Assembly (NCBI GenBank): GCA_046349875.1
Contig: JAXMBN010000043.1
Coordinates: 1-44,079, forward strand
Direction of reading: 5' to 3'
DNA: 44,079 nucleotides
Source: JAXMBN01 sp046349875
Lineage (GTDB): Bacteria > Planctomycetota > Planctomycetia > Pirellulales > Pirellulaceae
In this document: positions 9,551 through 18,564 of the stretch, piece after piece
Layout: every line of letters starts with the position of its first letter
Numbering within the stretch: position 1 is the first letter of the stretch
Translations under genes and position numbers: made by a program
Notes under the pieces: model-generated
Databases searched by the model: none
Told to the model about the DNA's origin: nothing
What the model saw: only the letters and a program-made list of their open reading frames with translations

Positions 9551-9988
9551 GTGCGAATTGAACCAAGATGCACGCACAATATTGAATCTAGCGTTCGTGC
9601 TTTTCGTGACTTTCGTGGTTAAGCATGCGAATTCAAAACGAGGCTATTCACTAGTCAAAGCCAGATTGCGGTTGAAGTGAATCCATCACATCCGATGGCT
9701 TGTAATCAACAAAGTGAGTCCTGTGGGCACTGACTCTGGTAACGTAGAACCCTCACCCTCGATCCCTCTCCCTCCTTAACGAGTCCATCAATGACCGAGA
9801 ATTTCTACAAAGGGAGAGGGAAGAAATCCAGAGTCATGGTGGTGCGAATTGAGCCAAGATGCACGCGCAATTTGATACTAGCGTTCGTGTTTTTCGTGAC
9901 TTTCGTGGTTAAGCATGCGAATTCAAAACGAGTTCATTTCATCAGTCAAAGTCGGATGCTGTTGAAGTGAATCCATCATAACCACTGA
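9551..9988 (+). repeat. Repeat array A: one full and one truncated 291-bp unit
   Basis: Unit A1 spans 9551-9841. Unit A2 starts at 9842 (period 291) and is recognisable to about 9988, where similarity to the other units stops half-way. Each unit opens with GTGCGAATTGA, then carries three spaced TTTCGTG-like motifs before GGTTAAGCATGCGAATTC. The second half holds CCCTCACCCTCGATCC and an inverted repeat (CCCTCTCCCT and AGGGAGAGGG arms with a long loop). Same family and same orientation as array B. Confidence 0.92.
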
Positions 9989-10190
9989 TCAAAACTTTCT
10001 TCGTGATCTCTGCGTGCTTCGTGGTAGATTCCATTTTTCCCTTGCGATGGAAGTCGACCGCGCAACGAATCGATCCCTGAATGCCATCCTAACGGCCGCA
10101 AGAAGCGTTAGCTGCTTGTCATAGTAAACGTTGGCTGGAAACGTCCGTTTCCTCCTAAGATTTCGACCAACTGATGTTTGATGGATCGGA

Positions 10191-10523
10191 CTAGAGTTTC
10201 AAGTTCTTGGGAACAGGAATATGTTGGATGTATTTCTGATGGATCTCGCACGCAAATACGGTCCAGCCAATCGCGCCCAGTTCACCTTGCCTTGTATAAG
10301 AAACCCAGAGCAAACTAAGGAAGTTGGCTGGATAGCCTTTGCCAGCCTTGCCCACATGGAGATGGCGATGCTCTCCGCTTTCTTGTACTAGGGAATATAC
10401 ACCAACAATCGCGTTGGCCTCCGTAGCATCTTTCGGATCAACCAATGGGCCCCGGACCTGAGAGGTTCGACCGCATTCCGCAGGTCCAATCGCAACAGTG
10501 ATGAAAAACGCAAAGCGTTTCAT
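10191..10523 (-). CDS. Small probable exported protein of unknown function
   Basis: A 110-residue frame from ATG 10523, which has a GGAA seven bases upstream; an ATG at 10535 is also in frame. The N-terminus (MKRFAFFITVAIGPAECGRT) looks like a signal peptide with a cysteine, but the residues before the cysteine (PAE) are a poor lipobox. The rest contains GEHRHLHVGKAGKGYPANF and a Trp-rich stretch. No family recognised. First gene inside the island from the left. Confidence 0.5.
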   Translation of the reverse strand: MKRFAFFITVAIGPAECGRTSQVRGPLVDPKDATEANAIVGVYSLVQESGEHRHLHVGKAGKGYPANFLSLLWVSYTRQGELGAIGWTVFACEIHQKYIQHIPVPKNLKL

Positions 10524-10778
10524 GGTCGTTTCCATAACGAAATGGATTATCAGGTCAGCGTTCTCAATTTCGGAAGGGAGGAAGGATACGTCGGATCGGA
10601 AAGAACTCCCAGGAACCACGAATGACTGGCGTCAGTGAAACCATGCGAGTGACTCGACGCAATTCACTACTTTCCATCGGAAGCTTGGCCTGCCCCTCAT
10701 TTTTCTGCGATCTTAGCAGTTTACCCTGGCGCAGGTCACTTATGGTTCATCTCAGGGGAAGTTATTTGCGTGTAACCG

Positions 10779-11165
10779 TTAAGATGGTTTGAAGAGGATT
10801 GCGATCGAGATTAACCCGATGACAGAAATGGCGACCACAGACGTTGGCACAATGAGTTTGTTCTTTCGAATCCAAAACAGTCCGCCCGCGTTTAGTAGCA
10901 CCCCAGCCATAGCTGCAATTCCACCAATCCAACTGGATCTGGCGGTTGCAACGTAATCGGTTCGCAGGCGGGCAGGGAGTGTCGCACTTTCCGAATTCAG
11001 TCGCAAAGCTTGGGTAATCAATACCAATGAATCGATCGCAAGCACAATAACTGCAATGAGCGATGCCAATGCAGCAAGCCATTGTCGTCGATTCCAGCTC
11101 TTGATGCCCGCTGCAAAATCCGCTTCTGAAACGCTTGTCGTTGAGGATTTGTAAGGGTTAGCCAT
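10779..11165 (-). CDS. Small membrane protein with planctomycete NPY-type N-terminus
   Basis: A 128-residue protein opening MANPYKSS, a start common to many small planctomycete membrane proteins. Three hydrophobic segments: about residues 29-52, 79-98 and 104-124, so probably three transmembrane helices. No catalytic residues. Function unknown. Its neighbours are similarly small and on the same strand, but with gaps, so each may be separately transcribed. Confidence 0.7.
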   Translation of the reverse strand: MANPYKSSTTSVSEADFAAGIKSWNRRQWLAALASLIAVIVLAIDSLVLITQALRLNSESATLPARLRTDYVATARSSWIGGIAAMAGVLLNAGGLFWIRKNKLIVPTSVVAISVIGLISIAILFKPS

Positions 11166-11227
11166 AGTCTTTTCATCGTATTGGGCGGTGGTGACATCAT
11201 CGCGTCGCGATCAAACGCGTCGGTAGA

Positions 11228-11731
11228 TTATTCTGATTGTCCCTGTTGAAGGTACTTGTAGTGAGTTGAAGTGTATCGATCACCGTACTGTACCGATGTG
11301 ATGTTTCGGAATGGCACCTGGGCGATGTCATCATCGAAAACTCCGGTCGGACTAAAGTAGTGTATTCTCGCAGAGGTCTTGGTACAGCCTTTCAGAACGC
11401 CGACCCAACATTTCTCTGTTCGCTCGTTTTCAATCGCGGCTGGTTTATCCGCTAATGCGAGGATCAATTCGCTCCAGCTACCAAGCGGTAGGCCCTTGAT
11501 GAATTTTGAGGGTGTTTTCCAAGCACCTTCTCTTCGCATTATAGAGGTCATATATCGTTGCGATTCGGTACCTTCAATGCGTTTCGTCACGTCTCGTTTC
11601 CGAATGAAAATGAATCCGTCAAACTGAAAATCAATCTCACGTTGAAGCGCTATCAAGTAGTCGCCCTCGGCAACGATCCGTCCATAGAGTTTGTAGGGAT
11701 CGATACGTGATCTTTCAATGGTAACGAGCAC
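11228..11731 (-). CDS. Soluble protein of unknown function, possibly internally duplicated
   Basis: A 167-residue frame from a GTG at 11731 with GAGG eight bases upstream. The two ends read alike: both have a beta-rich pattern ending in an I(T/F)-type strand and charged turn (FDGFIFIRKRDVTK in the first third, FDDDIAQVPFRNITSVQYGD in the last). This suggests two copies of a small beta-barrel such as an Sm-like fold joined by a helical linker; that is inference by eye. No signal peptide. Function unknown; size and solitary position fit the immunity-like style of the island. Confidence 0.6.
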   Translation of the reverse strand: MLVTIERSRIDPYKLYGRIVAEGDYLIALQREIDFQFDGFIFIRKRDVTKRIEGTESQRYMTSIMRREGAWKTPSKFIKGLPLGSWSELILALADKPAAIENERTEKCWVGVLKGCTKTSARIHYFSPTGVFDDDIAQVPFRNITSVQYGDRYTSTHYKYLQQGQSE

Positions 11732-11829
11732 GAAAACTGCCTCACATTGGACGAATACTCAAAACGATCGGCTGCAACGAAGTCTATTCAGGATGTCAGT
11801 GAGTTTCGTTCGGGAATCGCAGTCAGAGT

Positions 11830-12057
11830 TTACCAGAACCACCACCAGTTTTCTTTAAGCCATTCAATAAATCCACCGCCGAGCAAGTAGCCGAGCACTC
11901 CACATACCATTGCGCCGATCAGAATCGTGTCGCCGGTGAAGAAAGGCGGTTCGTCGAAAATGAACATACATGCGCCCAGGCCAAGCCCGCCACCGCACAA
12001 TCCGCCAAGCAGTGTGCCCGCAATAGTGTTTCCGAGAGGGTTTTCTTTTTGCGTCAT
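11830..12057 (-). CDS. Tiny glycine-rich two-helix membrane protein
   Basis: A 75-residue protein with two Gly-rich hydrophobic segments (about residues 10-33 and 41-62) and a Trp-rich end (WLKENWWWFW). The glycine spacing resembles glycine-zipper membrane proteins. No ribosome site stands out. Function unknown. Confidence 0.55.
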   Translation of the reverse strand: MTQKENPLGNTIAGTLLGGLCGGGLGLGACMFIFDEPPFFTGDTILIGAMVCGVLGYLLGGGFIEWLKENWWWFW

Positions 12058-12280
12058 CAGGACTTCATGGGGGAAGGCTTGGCAACAAATTCGATACCCG
12101 CTGTTCGCTCAATGTTGCTCAGTCTTGGAACGAAGATTGGAAAAGTCTTATCTGCGGATAGGAAGCAGTCTTGCACTCAGATGGCTGCGCCGTCGAACAC
12201 ACGCGTTAAACGGACCTCGTTAACACGGCTTCTACTTCGAAACGCATTGTCGGGTGCTTCGGTCCAAAATTTGGTTCGAT

Positions 12281-12985
12281 CTATTCGAGTCGCCAAATAC
12301 CATTCGGGGTGTGGAATGGGTCGTCTGAGAAATGGCGAGTGTCAGCAACGTGCGTCAGCCTATAGTGTCGTGAATCAGGGGTCAAGCTAAAGGTGTGCCC
12401 AACGGCCAAAGTTGGTTTCTCGACAATACGCCAGTAATTGAACCGGTTCATCAAGTCAGCAGCAGTATTGGGATCAATCTTGCTTGCGACTTCTACATCA
12501 GGAAAACCGTAATGGTGCATTCCACAGGAATAATAGTAATCCTCACCTCCCATTAGGGTTACGAAGGTTCGATAGAAGTCAAACGGATTCGTCGACTCGA
12601 TTCGTTCAAACCATGAATTCCAATCAAAGGCAACCCCAGCAGATTCAATCTTAATGGCAATTCCACCGGTTCGTGAGAACATGCGTGTGAAATCGATCAG
12701 CTCATCCGTGAGTTCGGGTAGTAAAGAGTCAAAGATAAGATAGACAACCGATGTGTGCGCGGAAATTTCATTCAGAAGGTCGCGATCAAGTTGCATTCCC
12801 CCAGCAATCTCGAAAGCACTCCTAATCGCCGAATCAGCATCGGTGATCTCGATTTTACAGTGACGATTCTTTTTCACCTGAGCGCAGATCAAGCCTGCAA
12901 ACATAAACTCACCGCGAGACTCACGTATGACTTTAACTAGCAGGTCCGTTCGATCTTTCCAGTTTCCAGGGATGCACGCAATCAT
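12281..12985 (-). CDS. DUF4261-like protein
   Basis: A 234-residue soluble protein. The C-terminal part (YYSCGMHHYGFPDVEV, then NRFNYWRIVEKPTLAVGHTF) matches my recollection of the DUF4261 domain, which is found in solitary genes and near polymorphic-toxin immunity genes. The central part (about residues 80-180) carries alternating strands and helices with FDWNSWFERIES and YRTFVTLMGG. No catalytic motif is known for this family. Start is the ATG at 12985. The domain name comes from memory and should be confirmed by a profile search. Confidence 0.65.
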   Translation of the reverse strand: MIACIPGNWKDRTDLLVKVIRESRGEFMFAGLICAQVKKNRHCKIEITDADSAIRSAFEIAGGMQLDRDLLNEISAHTSVVYLIFDSLLPELTDELIDFTRMFSRTGGIAIKIESAGVAFDWNSWFERIESTNPFDFYRTFVTLMGGEDYYYSCGMHHYGFPDVEVASKIDPNTAADLMNRFNYWRIVEKPTLAVGHTFSLTPDSRHYRLTHVADTRHFSDDPFHTPNGIWRLE

Positions 12986-13066
12986 GTTGTACTACATAGA
13001 ACGAACGACCGCGATGACCGAGCGGTGGCTTGTGAATCTTCGATCAGAAGCGGTCGGCCTCCCACT

Positions 13067-13603
13067 TCACTCCATCGGATTGTTCGTACCGTTTTCGTCC
13101 TCAGGGCAACGATAGGCAAGACGATGATCCTTCGCTTGATCATATGGGATCATCGTCCATTCCGCTTCCATCTTCGGATCATTTTGATTGTATCGAAACT
13201 TTGCGATTGCTGCGAACTTGCAGCCTTCATCAATGACCAACCGATTCTTCAATATCTGCACAAGAAACTCGTGGCGAGCCCAATCCTCTGGCAATGCAGG
13301 ATGGCTTTCGATTGTCGCGTTCCCCGTTTTGTGAGCATCTTGCCATCGTTTCCATATTGCCCAATCTTCAAGTTCCGCTGACAGTAACGATTCAGAGATT
13401 GGAGATACGACAAAGACGTCGTCTTCCTTGCCGGCGATGTCTAGCCAGCACGATTCGTATAGATGCGGTACACCGTGAATCATCGCGACCCCACGCCGTG
13501 GGCCGTCATACCATTCAGTTATCGTGTGGACTGTTTCAAAGCCCATTCTTTGGATCTTTACGATTGCGGTAATGGGTCCGGCGTCAATCAATATTGACTT
13601 CAT
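13067..13603 (-). CDS. Soluble protein of unknown function with WYDGPRRG motif
   Basis: A 178-residue frame from ATG 13603; an ATG at 13546 (MGFETVHTI) is equally possible, and no ribosome site decides. Conserved-looking blocks are EWYDGPRRGVA, VPHLYES, EDWAIWKRWQ and HPALPEDWARH. I have a weak memory of similar solitary bacterial proteins with YDGPR near the N-terminus, but no function. No signal peptide or membrane segment. Confidence 0.6.
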   Translation of the reverse strand: MKSILIDAGPITAIVKIQRMGFETVHTITEWYDGPRRGVAMIHGVPHLYESCWLDIAGKEDDVFVVSPISESLLSAELEDWAIWKRWQDAHKTGNATIESHPALPEDWARHEFLVQILKNRLVIDEGCKFAAIAKFRYNQNDPKMEAEWTMIPYDQAKDHRLAYRCPEDENGTNNPME

Positions 13604-13998
13604 GAACGACGCGATCGGCGGCTCCGCGTCTAATGCTGGGTTCTGCCTATTGTGCCACACATTCGCGAAAGTGGTCCATGAACATCCGATACTGTGGCCA
13701 AATCATAGAGATCTCGACTTGAACTCCGTTGCGATTTCGGTCTGCTGTATTGCCTTCCAGTATGCACACAACTTGGGCAGAATCCGACAGTTACAAAAAT
13801 TTCGGGGCTCAGTTCCATTCAGGGCAAGGTAGCTAATCCCAACCTTTCATCCTCGCTTCCTTACCGTGTACGCTTCAACGTAGCTGTTACCACATACGCT
13901 GAAACATTCGATACAGGGCTCGTGACTAACGACTACCCATATGGGATTCTCACCCACTTGTCTTCAAAACACTTCCAGTACGCACCCGCATGGCATAG
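13604..13998. other. Intergenic region inside the island
   Basis: About 395 bases between two island genes. Short frames on both strands have no ribosome sites and unnatural composition. No repeat unit or clear hairpin seen. Confidence 0.35.
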
Positions 13999-14637
13999 CT
14001 ATCTGAATAAGATACGATCTAATCTTTGACGCAGCCAATTTGGCTCCTCGTCAACTAAACACGAGGTCGGATGTCTCAAGAAGCCTGAATTCGTTTTCGC
14101 AGCCGCTGCATTTGCAAGCTCGGCGTTATATCTCGCTCCGTCCATACCCAGTGAATCTAGCAGGCAGGATTTGAGCGAGAAATGTAAGTAGTCGTGAATG
14201 GGAAATTGAGTCCCAATCCCACGCATCTCATCAAGAGTTGACAGAGCTTCACGAAACAAATCGCAGAGTTCATTCTGGACAACAAACCGCGCGAAATCGA
14301 GAGGAACACTGGTTCGAACATTTGAATAATCACGCTCCGTTTGGATAGACATCCGAAACGACTCGATTGCCTGCGCAATATTTCCTAATGCATCGTGGCA
14401 TTTTGCACGAAGCAAGTATGCAGATGCGAACTCAAATCGATCGGGGTAGTCGGAAAACATCCGATCAATCAACGAAAGTGATTCACAATAGTTGCCACTT
14501 TCGAACAGACACCAAGCTTGAATCCTTAGATACTGAGATCGGCTCGACTTGCGAGACCTTACGAAACGAGATTCAAAATCTTCACGTTCGGATTCGGTCC
14601 AAGACGTCTTTCGGTACCAGTCGTGTCGTTCTGTCAT
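13999..14637 (-). CDS. TPR-like protein of the solitary immunity type
   Basis: A 212-residue protein opening MTERHDWYRKTSWTESER, then SQYLRIQAWCLFESGNYCESLSLID and further helix pairs consistent with three to four tetratricopeptide repeats (about residues 34-150). The WYR(K/N)T..W opening followed by QYLRIQA is a combination I recall from small TPR proteins present as orphan genes and next to toxin immunity genes in many bacteria. TPR arrays bind partner proteins. No signal peptide. Rightmost gene of the island. Confidence 0.65.
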   Translation of the reverse strand: MTERHDWYRKTSWTESEREDFESRFVRSRKSSRSQYLRIQAWCLFESGNYCESLSLIDRMFSDYPDRFEFASAYLLRAKCHDALGNIAQAIESFRMSIQTERDYSNVRTSVPLDFARFVVQNELCDLFREALSTLDEMRGIGTQFPIHDYLHFSLKSCLLDSLGMDGARYNAELANAAAAKTNSGFLRHPTSCLVDEEPNWLRQRLDRILFR

Positions 14638-14944
14638 ATGCCTTGAATTGGTCGGATATCGGCTGCGATGACTATGGTCGAGGGAGTTGATTTTCTATTT
14701 CAAGCGGCTGGCTCGCGTACTCTGGTGCACGCGATGGCTACCCGCAGACCTTCGAATAAAAATCTGGGGACTCGTACCGATGATCTTGTCTGGGACTGCA
14801 ACGCAGAAGTGTCAAATAATTCCAACCCCATGGAAGGAACTATGAAAATTCTTGCTCTCGCTCCCGGCACTGTCAATCATTTTTTGAGGCAACACCTTAT
14901 AGTCGTCATGGAAGCTTGCGGACCCTCAAAATGAAGACGCCTAG
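14638..14944. other. Intergenic region before repeat array B
   Basis: About 307 bases. A plus-strand frame at 14668-14934 exists but has unnatural composition and no clear family, so I do not call it. No repeat-derived sequence until 14945. Confidence 0.35.
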
Positions 14945-16495
14945 GAGCGAATTGAGCCAAGATGCACGCACAATGTTGAATCTAGCGTTCGTGCGTTTCG
15001 TGACTTTCGTGGTTAAGCATGCGAATTCAAAACGAGTTCATTTCATCCGCCAAACTCCGATGTCAGCTGAAGTGAATCCAACATAAGCAATGACTTGTAA
15101 TCAACCACCTGGGTTCTGTGGGCACTGACGCTGGAAGCGTAGAACCCTCACCCTCGATCCCTCTCCCTTCTTAACGAGTCCATCAATGACCGAGAATTTC
15201 TAGAAAGGAGAGGGAAGAAATCCAGAAGCATGGAGGTGCGAATTGAACCAAGATGCACGCACAATTTTTGAATCTAGCGTTCGTGCCTTTCGTGACTTGC
15301 GTGGTTAAGCATGCGAATTCAAAACGAGTTCATTTCATCAGTCAAAGTCGGATGCTGTTGAAGTGAATCCATCATTACCAATGACTTGTAATCAACCACC
15401 TGGGTCTGTGAGCACTGACTCTGAAAGCGTAGAACCCCTCACCCTCGATCCCTCTCCCTTTTTAACGAATCCATCAATGACCGAGAATTTCTAGAAAGGA
15501 GAGGGAAGAAATCCAGAATCTTGGCGGTGCGAAGTGAACCAATATGCACGCGCAATTTGATACTAGCGTACGTGTTTTTCGTGACTTTCGTGGTTAAGCA
15601 TGCGAATTCAAAACGAGTTCATTTCATCCGCCAAACTCCGATGTCAGCTGAAGTGAATCCAACATAACCAATGACTTGTAATCAACCACCTGGGTCTGTG
15701 GGCACTGACTCTGGAAACGTAAAACCTCACCCTCGATCCTCCCTTCTTAACGAATCCATCAATGACCGAGAATTTCTAGAAAGGGAGAGGGAAGAAATCC
15801 AGAAGCATGGAGGTGCGAATTGAACCACTATGCACGCACAATGTTGAATCTAGCGTTCGTGCTTTTCGTGACTTTCGTGGTTAAGAATGGGAATTGAAAA
15901 CGAGGCTATTCTCTAGTCAAAGCCAGATGTCGGTTGAAGTGAATCCATCACAACCGATGGCTTGTTATCAACATCCTGGGTCTGTGGGCACTGACTCTGA
16001 AAGCGTAGAACCCTCACCCTCGATCCCTCTCCCTTTTTAACGAGTCCATCAATGACCGAGAATTTCTACAAAGGGAGAGGGAAGAAATCCAGAATCATGG
16101 TGGTGCGAATTGAACCAATATGCACGCGCAATCTTGAGACAAGCGTTCGTGCTTTTCGTGACTTTCGTGGTTAAGCATGCGAATTCAAAACGAGGTCTAT
16201 GCACCATTCAAAGCCGGGTTGCGGCTGAAGTGAATCCATCCAACCAATGACTTGCAAGCTGCGACCAAAAGCCTGGTCCTATGGGCACTGCCTCTAGTAG
16301 AACCCTCACACTCGATCCCTCTCCCTTCTTAACGAATCCATCAATGACCGAGAATTTCTAGAAAGGGAGAGGGAAGAAATCCAGAGTCATGGTGGTGAGG
16401 CTAGAGCCACAAACGCTTAAACTCATGGGGAAAGCGTTCGTGGCTTCTGCGGTTCAGAATGCGAATTGAGAACGAGTTCTTTTCATCAGCCAGAC
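14945..16495 (+). repeat. Repeat array B: five full and one decayed unit of about 291 bp
   Basis: Units start at 14945, 15236, 15527, 15813, 16103 and 16395, giving periods of 291, 291, 286, 290 and 292 bases. The last is diverged and fades near 16495, just before the btaB stop codon. Each full unit has GTGCGAATTGA at its start, three TTTCGTG-like motifs, AAGCATGCGAATTCAAAACG, and a second half with CCCTCACCCTCGATCC and inverted arms CCCTCTCCCT / AGGGAGAGGG about 35 bases apart. Variation between units includes short indels in the spacer regions. No frame is conserved, so the units are not coding. Confidence 0.93.
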
Positions 16496-16532
16496 TGGAC
16501 AGATTTGTTTGAGGTGTGTGCAGCAAGTTGGG

Positions 16533-17264
16533 TTAGGCGAGAGGCTTGCGGCCGATGAACTGATAGAAAGGAGTTCGAATGAAAGGGATGTAAGGGACCT
16601 TCGATCGATTCTCGGATAACCAAACCGTTTCAAACTTACCTTGCAAATATGGGATGTGATCCTGATTGGGAAAGACGTTGTCACTCGAAAACCATACTGG
16701 CCAAAAATTGCGAGTGAACCAACCGTGTTTCTTCATGCCCGAATTGGGATGCTTTCGCCCCACATAGAAATCGACGACCCCAATATGACCTCCCGGTTTC
16801 AATAGGCGATACGCATTGTCGATCGCAGCAAACCAATCCGGAATCATGGTGAGCGAGTAGGAAAAGGTGATGATATCGACGGGCTCGTCAGGCATCCACT
16901 GTGTAGCATCGGCCGTCACCGATTGCACTTGCTTCCAGCCTCGTTCTTGAGCTCGCAGATCCGAGATCTTGAGCAAACTGCTCGCCAGATCCACGACATA
17001 CACTTTCGAGTATTGCTGAATGGCAGGTCCAATGAACTCGAGATTGGCTCCCGTGCCTCCTCCCATATCGACCCAGGCACCAGTCTTTCCTTCACCGATC
17101 TTTCGATAGAGTTCTTCGCGACCATGAAGCAATCGCTTTCGAAAATCATCATAAGCTTTAGCTTGGCCAGAGTAAAAATTCTCCATCCGTTCTGCGTGAG
17201 AACTTCCACGCACAGGGCGAATTGCCAAATGATAAAGGACTTTGAGATCGCTCAAAAAAGACAT
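16533..17264 (-). CDS. btaB: Betaine-lipid N-methyltransferase BtaB
   Basis: SAM-dependent methyltransferase expected to add three methyl groups to diacylglyceryl-homoserine, giving the betaine lipid DGTS at the membrane. The 243-residue protein has motif I VDMGGGTGANLE at residues 65-76, a motif II-like acidic VYVVDLASS, and a post-motif region with LLKPGGHIGVVDFY. The N-terminal SHAERMENFYSGQAKAYDDFR and the C-terminal PYIPFIRTPFYQFIGRK fit BtaB rather than a general methyltransferase. It follows btaA by 68 bases on the same strand, the arrangement known from betaine-lipid-making bacteria. Its 3' end abuts the repeat array. Confidence 0.85.
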   Translation of the reverse strand: MSFLSDLKVLYHLAIRPVRGSSHAERMENFYSGQAKAYDDFRKRLLHGREELYRKIGEGKTGAWVDMGGGTGANLEFIGPAIQQYSKVYVVDLASSLLKISDLRAQERGWKQVQSVTADATQWMPDEPVDIITFSYSLTMIPDWFAAIDNAYRLLKPGGHIGVVDFYVGRKHPNSGMKKHGWFTRNFWPVWFSSDNVFPNQDHIPYLQGKFETVWLSENRSKVPYIPFIRTPFYQFIGRKPLA

Positions 17265-17332
17265 GTTGGTCGTTTCATCGTGTCTGGAAGGAAGAGCAGG
17301 GGGAGCAGCATCCTTGCCGTCACCTGGTCAAA

Positions 17333-18520
17333 TTACAGGTGCAAATCAGCAATATAAAAGCTTCCATAGGTATGAACACGATCCAACTCGTGAAGCTTTG
17401 AAGCCAACTCTGTGTTGTAGCGAAGCAGTTCGGGCAACGCTCGCACCTGGCCTTGAACCTTCACCGAGACATTGTTGATGAACTCGGTCCGAAGACCACC
17501 GCTGCGCCACAGAATCCGCGTCTTCTCTGCAGCGCGTTCGAGAATCGCCTGCCATTCCGATTCCAACAATGGGAAGAAATGATCGCTCAACCAATCCATG
17601 TGGTCCAGCAGAATATACCGCGAGATCTTCACATCGTTCTTTTCCAAAAAGCCTTGAACGCTGTCGGTATGAACGGTAAGTCGTTGCCAATCCCCATTGC
17701 GCAACTTCTCAACGTTGTGTGGCTTGAGATATTCAGGGCAACATTCGGGTGTATAGCTACCGGTGATATAAACACGCCAGAAATAGTTATCCTGCACAGG
17801 AAGCTTGGCAAAAACAGCTTCCAACGAATCTTCAACAAACTGAACAATACCACCAGGATACTGTGTATCGATTTGTCGGCGCTGAGCCTTGGGAACACCC
17901 AACATGCTTAAGGTCGTATCGCGATTCATTGCAAAGCGCAAGGTGCGTCCCCACACCTTGTCATGCACGCGTTCATAAATCGCTCGCTGCTCGTGTAACG
18001 AACGAGCTTCCAAGAGCTCATTCATTTGCGAACGTACGCGAGCAATCTTATCGATGTAGACATTGATCATTCGAGCAAACCCGCCTGATGTCCCACGGAA
18101 GTAGAACGAACGACGCGGATTGTCGAAGAACTTAATCCATTTGTCCCAGTATTGTTGCGACCAAGCCGAAAGCGAAGGGCGCAGTTTTTGGGGATAGATT
18201 TGATGGATTCCCTTGAGATGCCCTTTGCCAAACATCTGAAAGAAATCGGGATAGTCTAAGTGACGAATGCCCGCCATCTTCAGCTCGAGCAAAGCATTCT
18301 GTCGTGGATTCATATCCACGGCATGGACGTGACCTGCCCCACCGAGCACATAGTCCAGTGCATTGCAACCGGCAGACGTTATGACGAGTACACGATCCTG
18401 ATCGGTGAGTTCGAGTGCCTGTCGATCGAGACGTGGGTCTTCCCAACACGTGTTATAGACCAGGTTGTTCCCATGAACGAAGCGGAAGACCCTTCCACTA
18501 ATCCATTCTTTAACAGGCAT
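17333..18520 (-). CDS. btaA: SAM:diacylglycerol 3-amino-3-carboxypropyltransferase BtaA
   Basis: Transfers the 3-amino-3-carboxypropyl group of S-adenosylmethionine to diacylglycerol, making diacylglyceryl-homoserine, the first step of betaine-lipid synthesis (DUF3419 family). The 395-residue length is normal. Visible features: NLVYNTCWEDPRLDRQAL near residues 19-36, SAM-binding VLVITSAGCNALDYVLGG at 44-61, VHAVDMNPRQNALLELK at 65-81, and a C-terminal block with LDHMDWLSD. Neighbours are btaB downstream and a membrane-anchored protein 44 bases upstream; the three probably form one transcript. In other bacteria these genes are induced by phosphate starvation; I did not identify a Pho box. Confidence 0.9.
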   Translation of the reverse strand: MPVKEWISGRVFRFVHGNNLVYNTCWEDPRLDRQALELTDQDRVLVITSAGCNALDYVLGGAGHVHAVDMNPRQNALLELKMAGIRHLDYPDFFQMFGKGHLKGIHQIYPQKLRPSLSAWSQQYWDKWIKFFDNPRRSFYFRGTSGGFARMINVYIDKIARVRSQMNELLEARSLHEQRAIYERVHDKVWGRTLRFAMNRDTTLSMLGVPKAQRRQIDTQYPGGIVQFVEDSLEAVFAKLPVQDNYFWRVYITGSYTPECCPEYLKPHNVEKLRNGDWQRLTVHTDSVQGFLEKNDVKISRYILLDHMDWLSDHFFPLLESEWQAILERAAEKTRILWRSGGLRTEFINNVSVKVQGQVRALPELLRYNTELASKLHELDRVHTYGSFYIADLHL

Positions 18521-18564
18521 TCGAACGAGCTTTCTATGAATTCAACGTTGCTTGACAAAGCCAA

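Larger units (their letters stand above)
9551..16495. other. Repeat-bracketed accessory island of small genes
   Basis: Two arrays of the same tandem repeat, in direct orientation, enclose about 4.95 kb with seven small genes, all on the minus strand and mostly separated by 60-400 bases. Composition and gene style differ from the flanks: short, single-domain or membrane proteins, several resembling the solitary immunity proteins found in polymorphic-toxin regions. The left array breaks off inside a unit while the right array begins at a unit start, which suggests that one array was split by the insertion. No integrase, transposase or terminal inverted repeats are seen. Confidence 0.6.

Noticed and set aside
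10620..13998. Integron gene-cassette array with attC sites between the small genes
   Set aside because: Core-like GTTAAAC occurs near 12208 but no matching partner site at proper distance, the gaps are dissimilar, and no integrase is present in the window.
14668..14934. Plus-strand frame of 88 codons
   Set aside because: No ribosome site, unnatural composition and no recognisable family; lies in the gap before the repeat array.
14945..16495. CRISPR array
   Set aside because: The unit is about 291 bp and repeats throughout; there are no short repeats with unique spacers and no cas genes.
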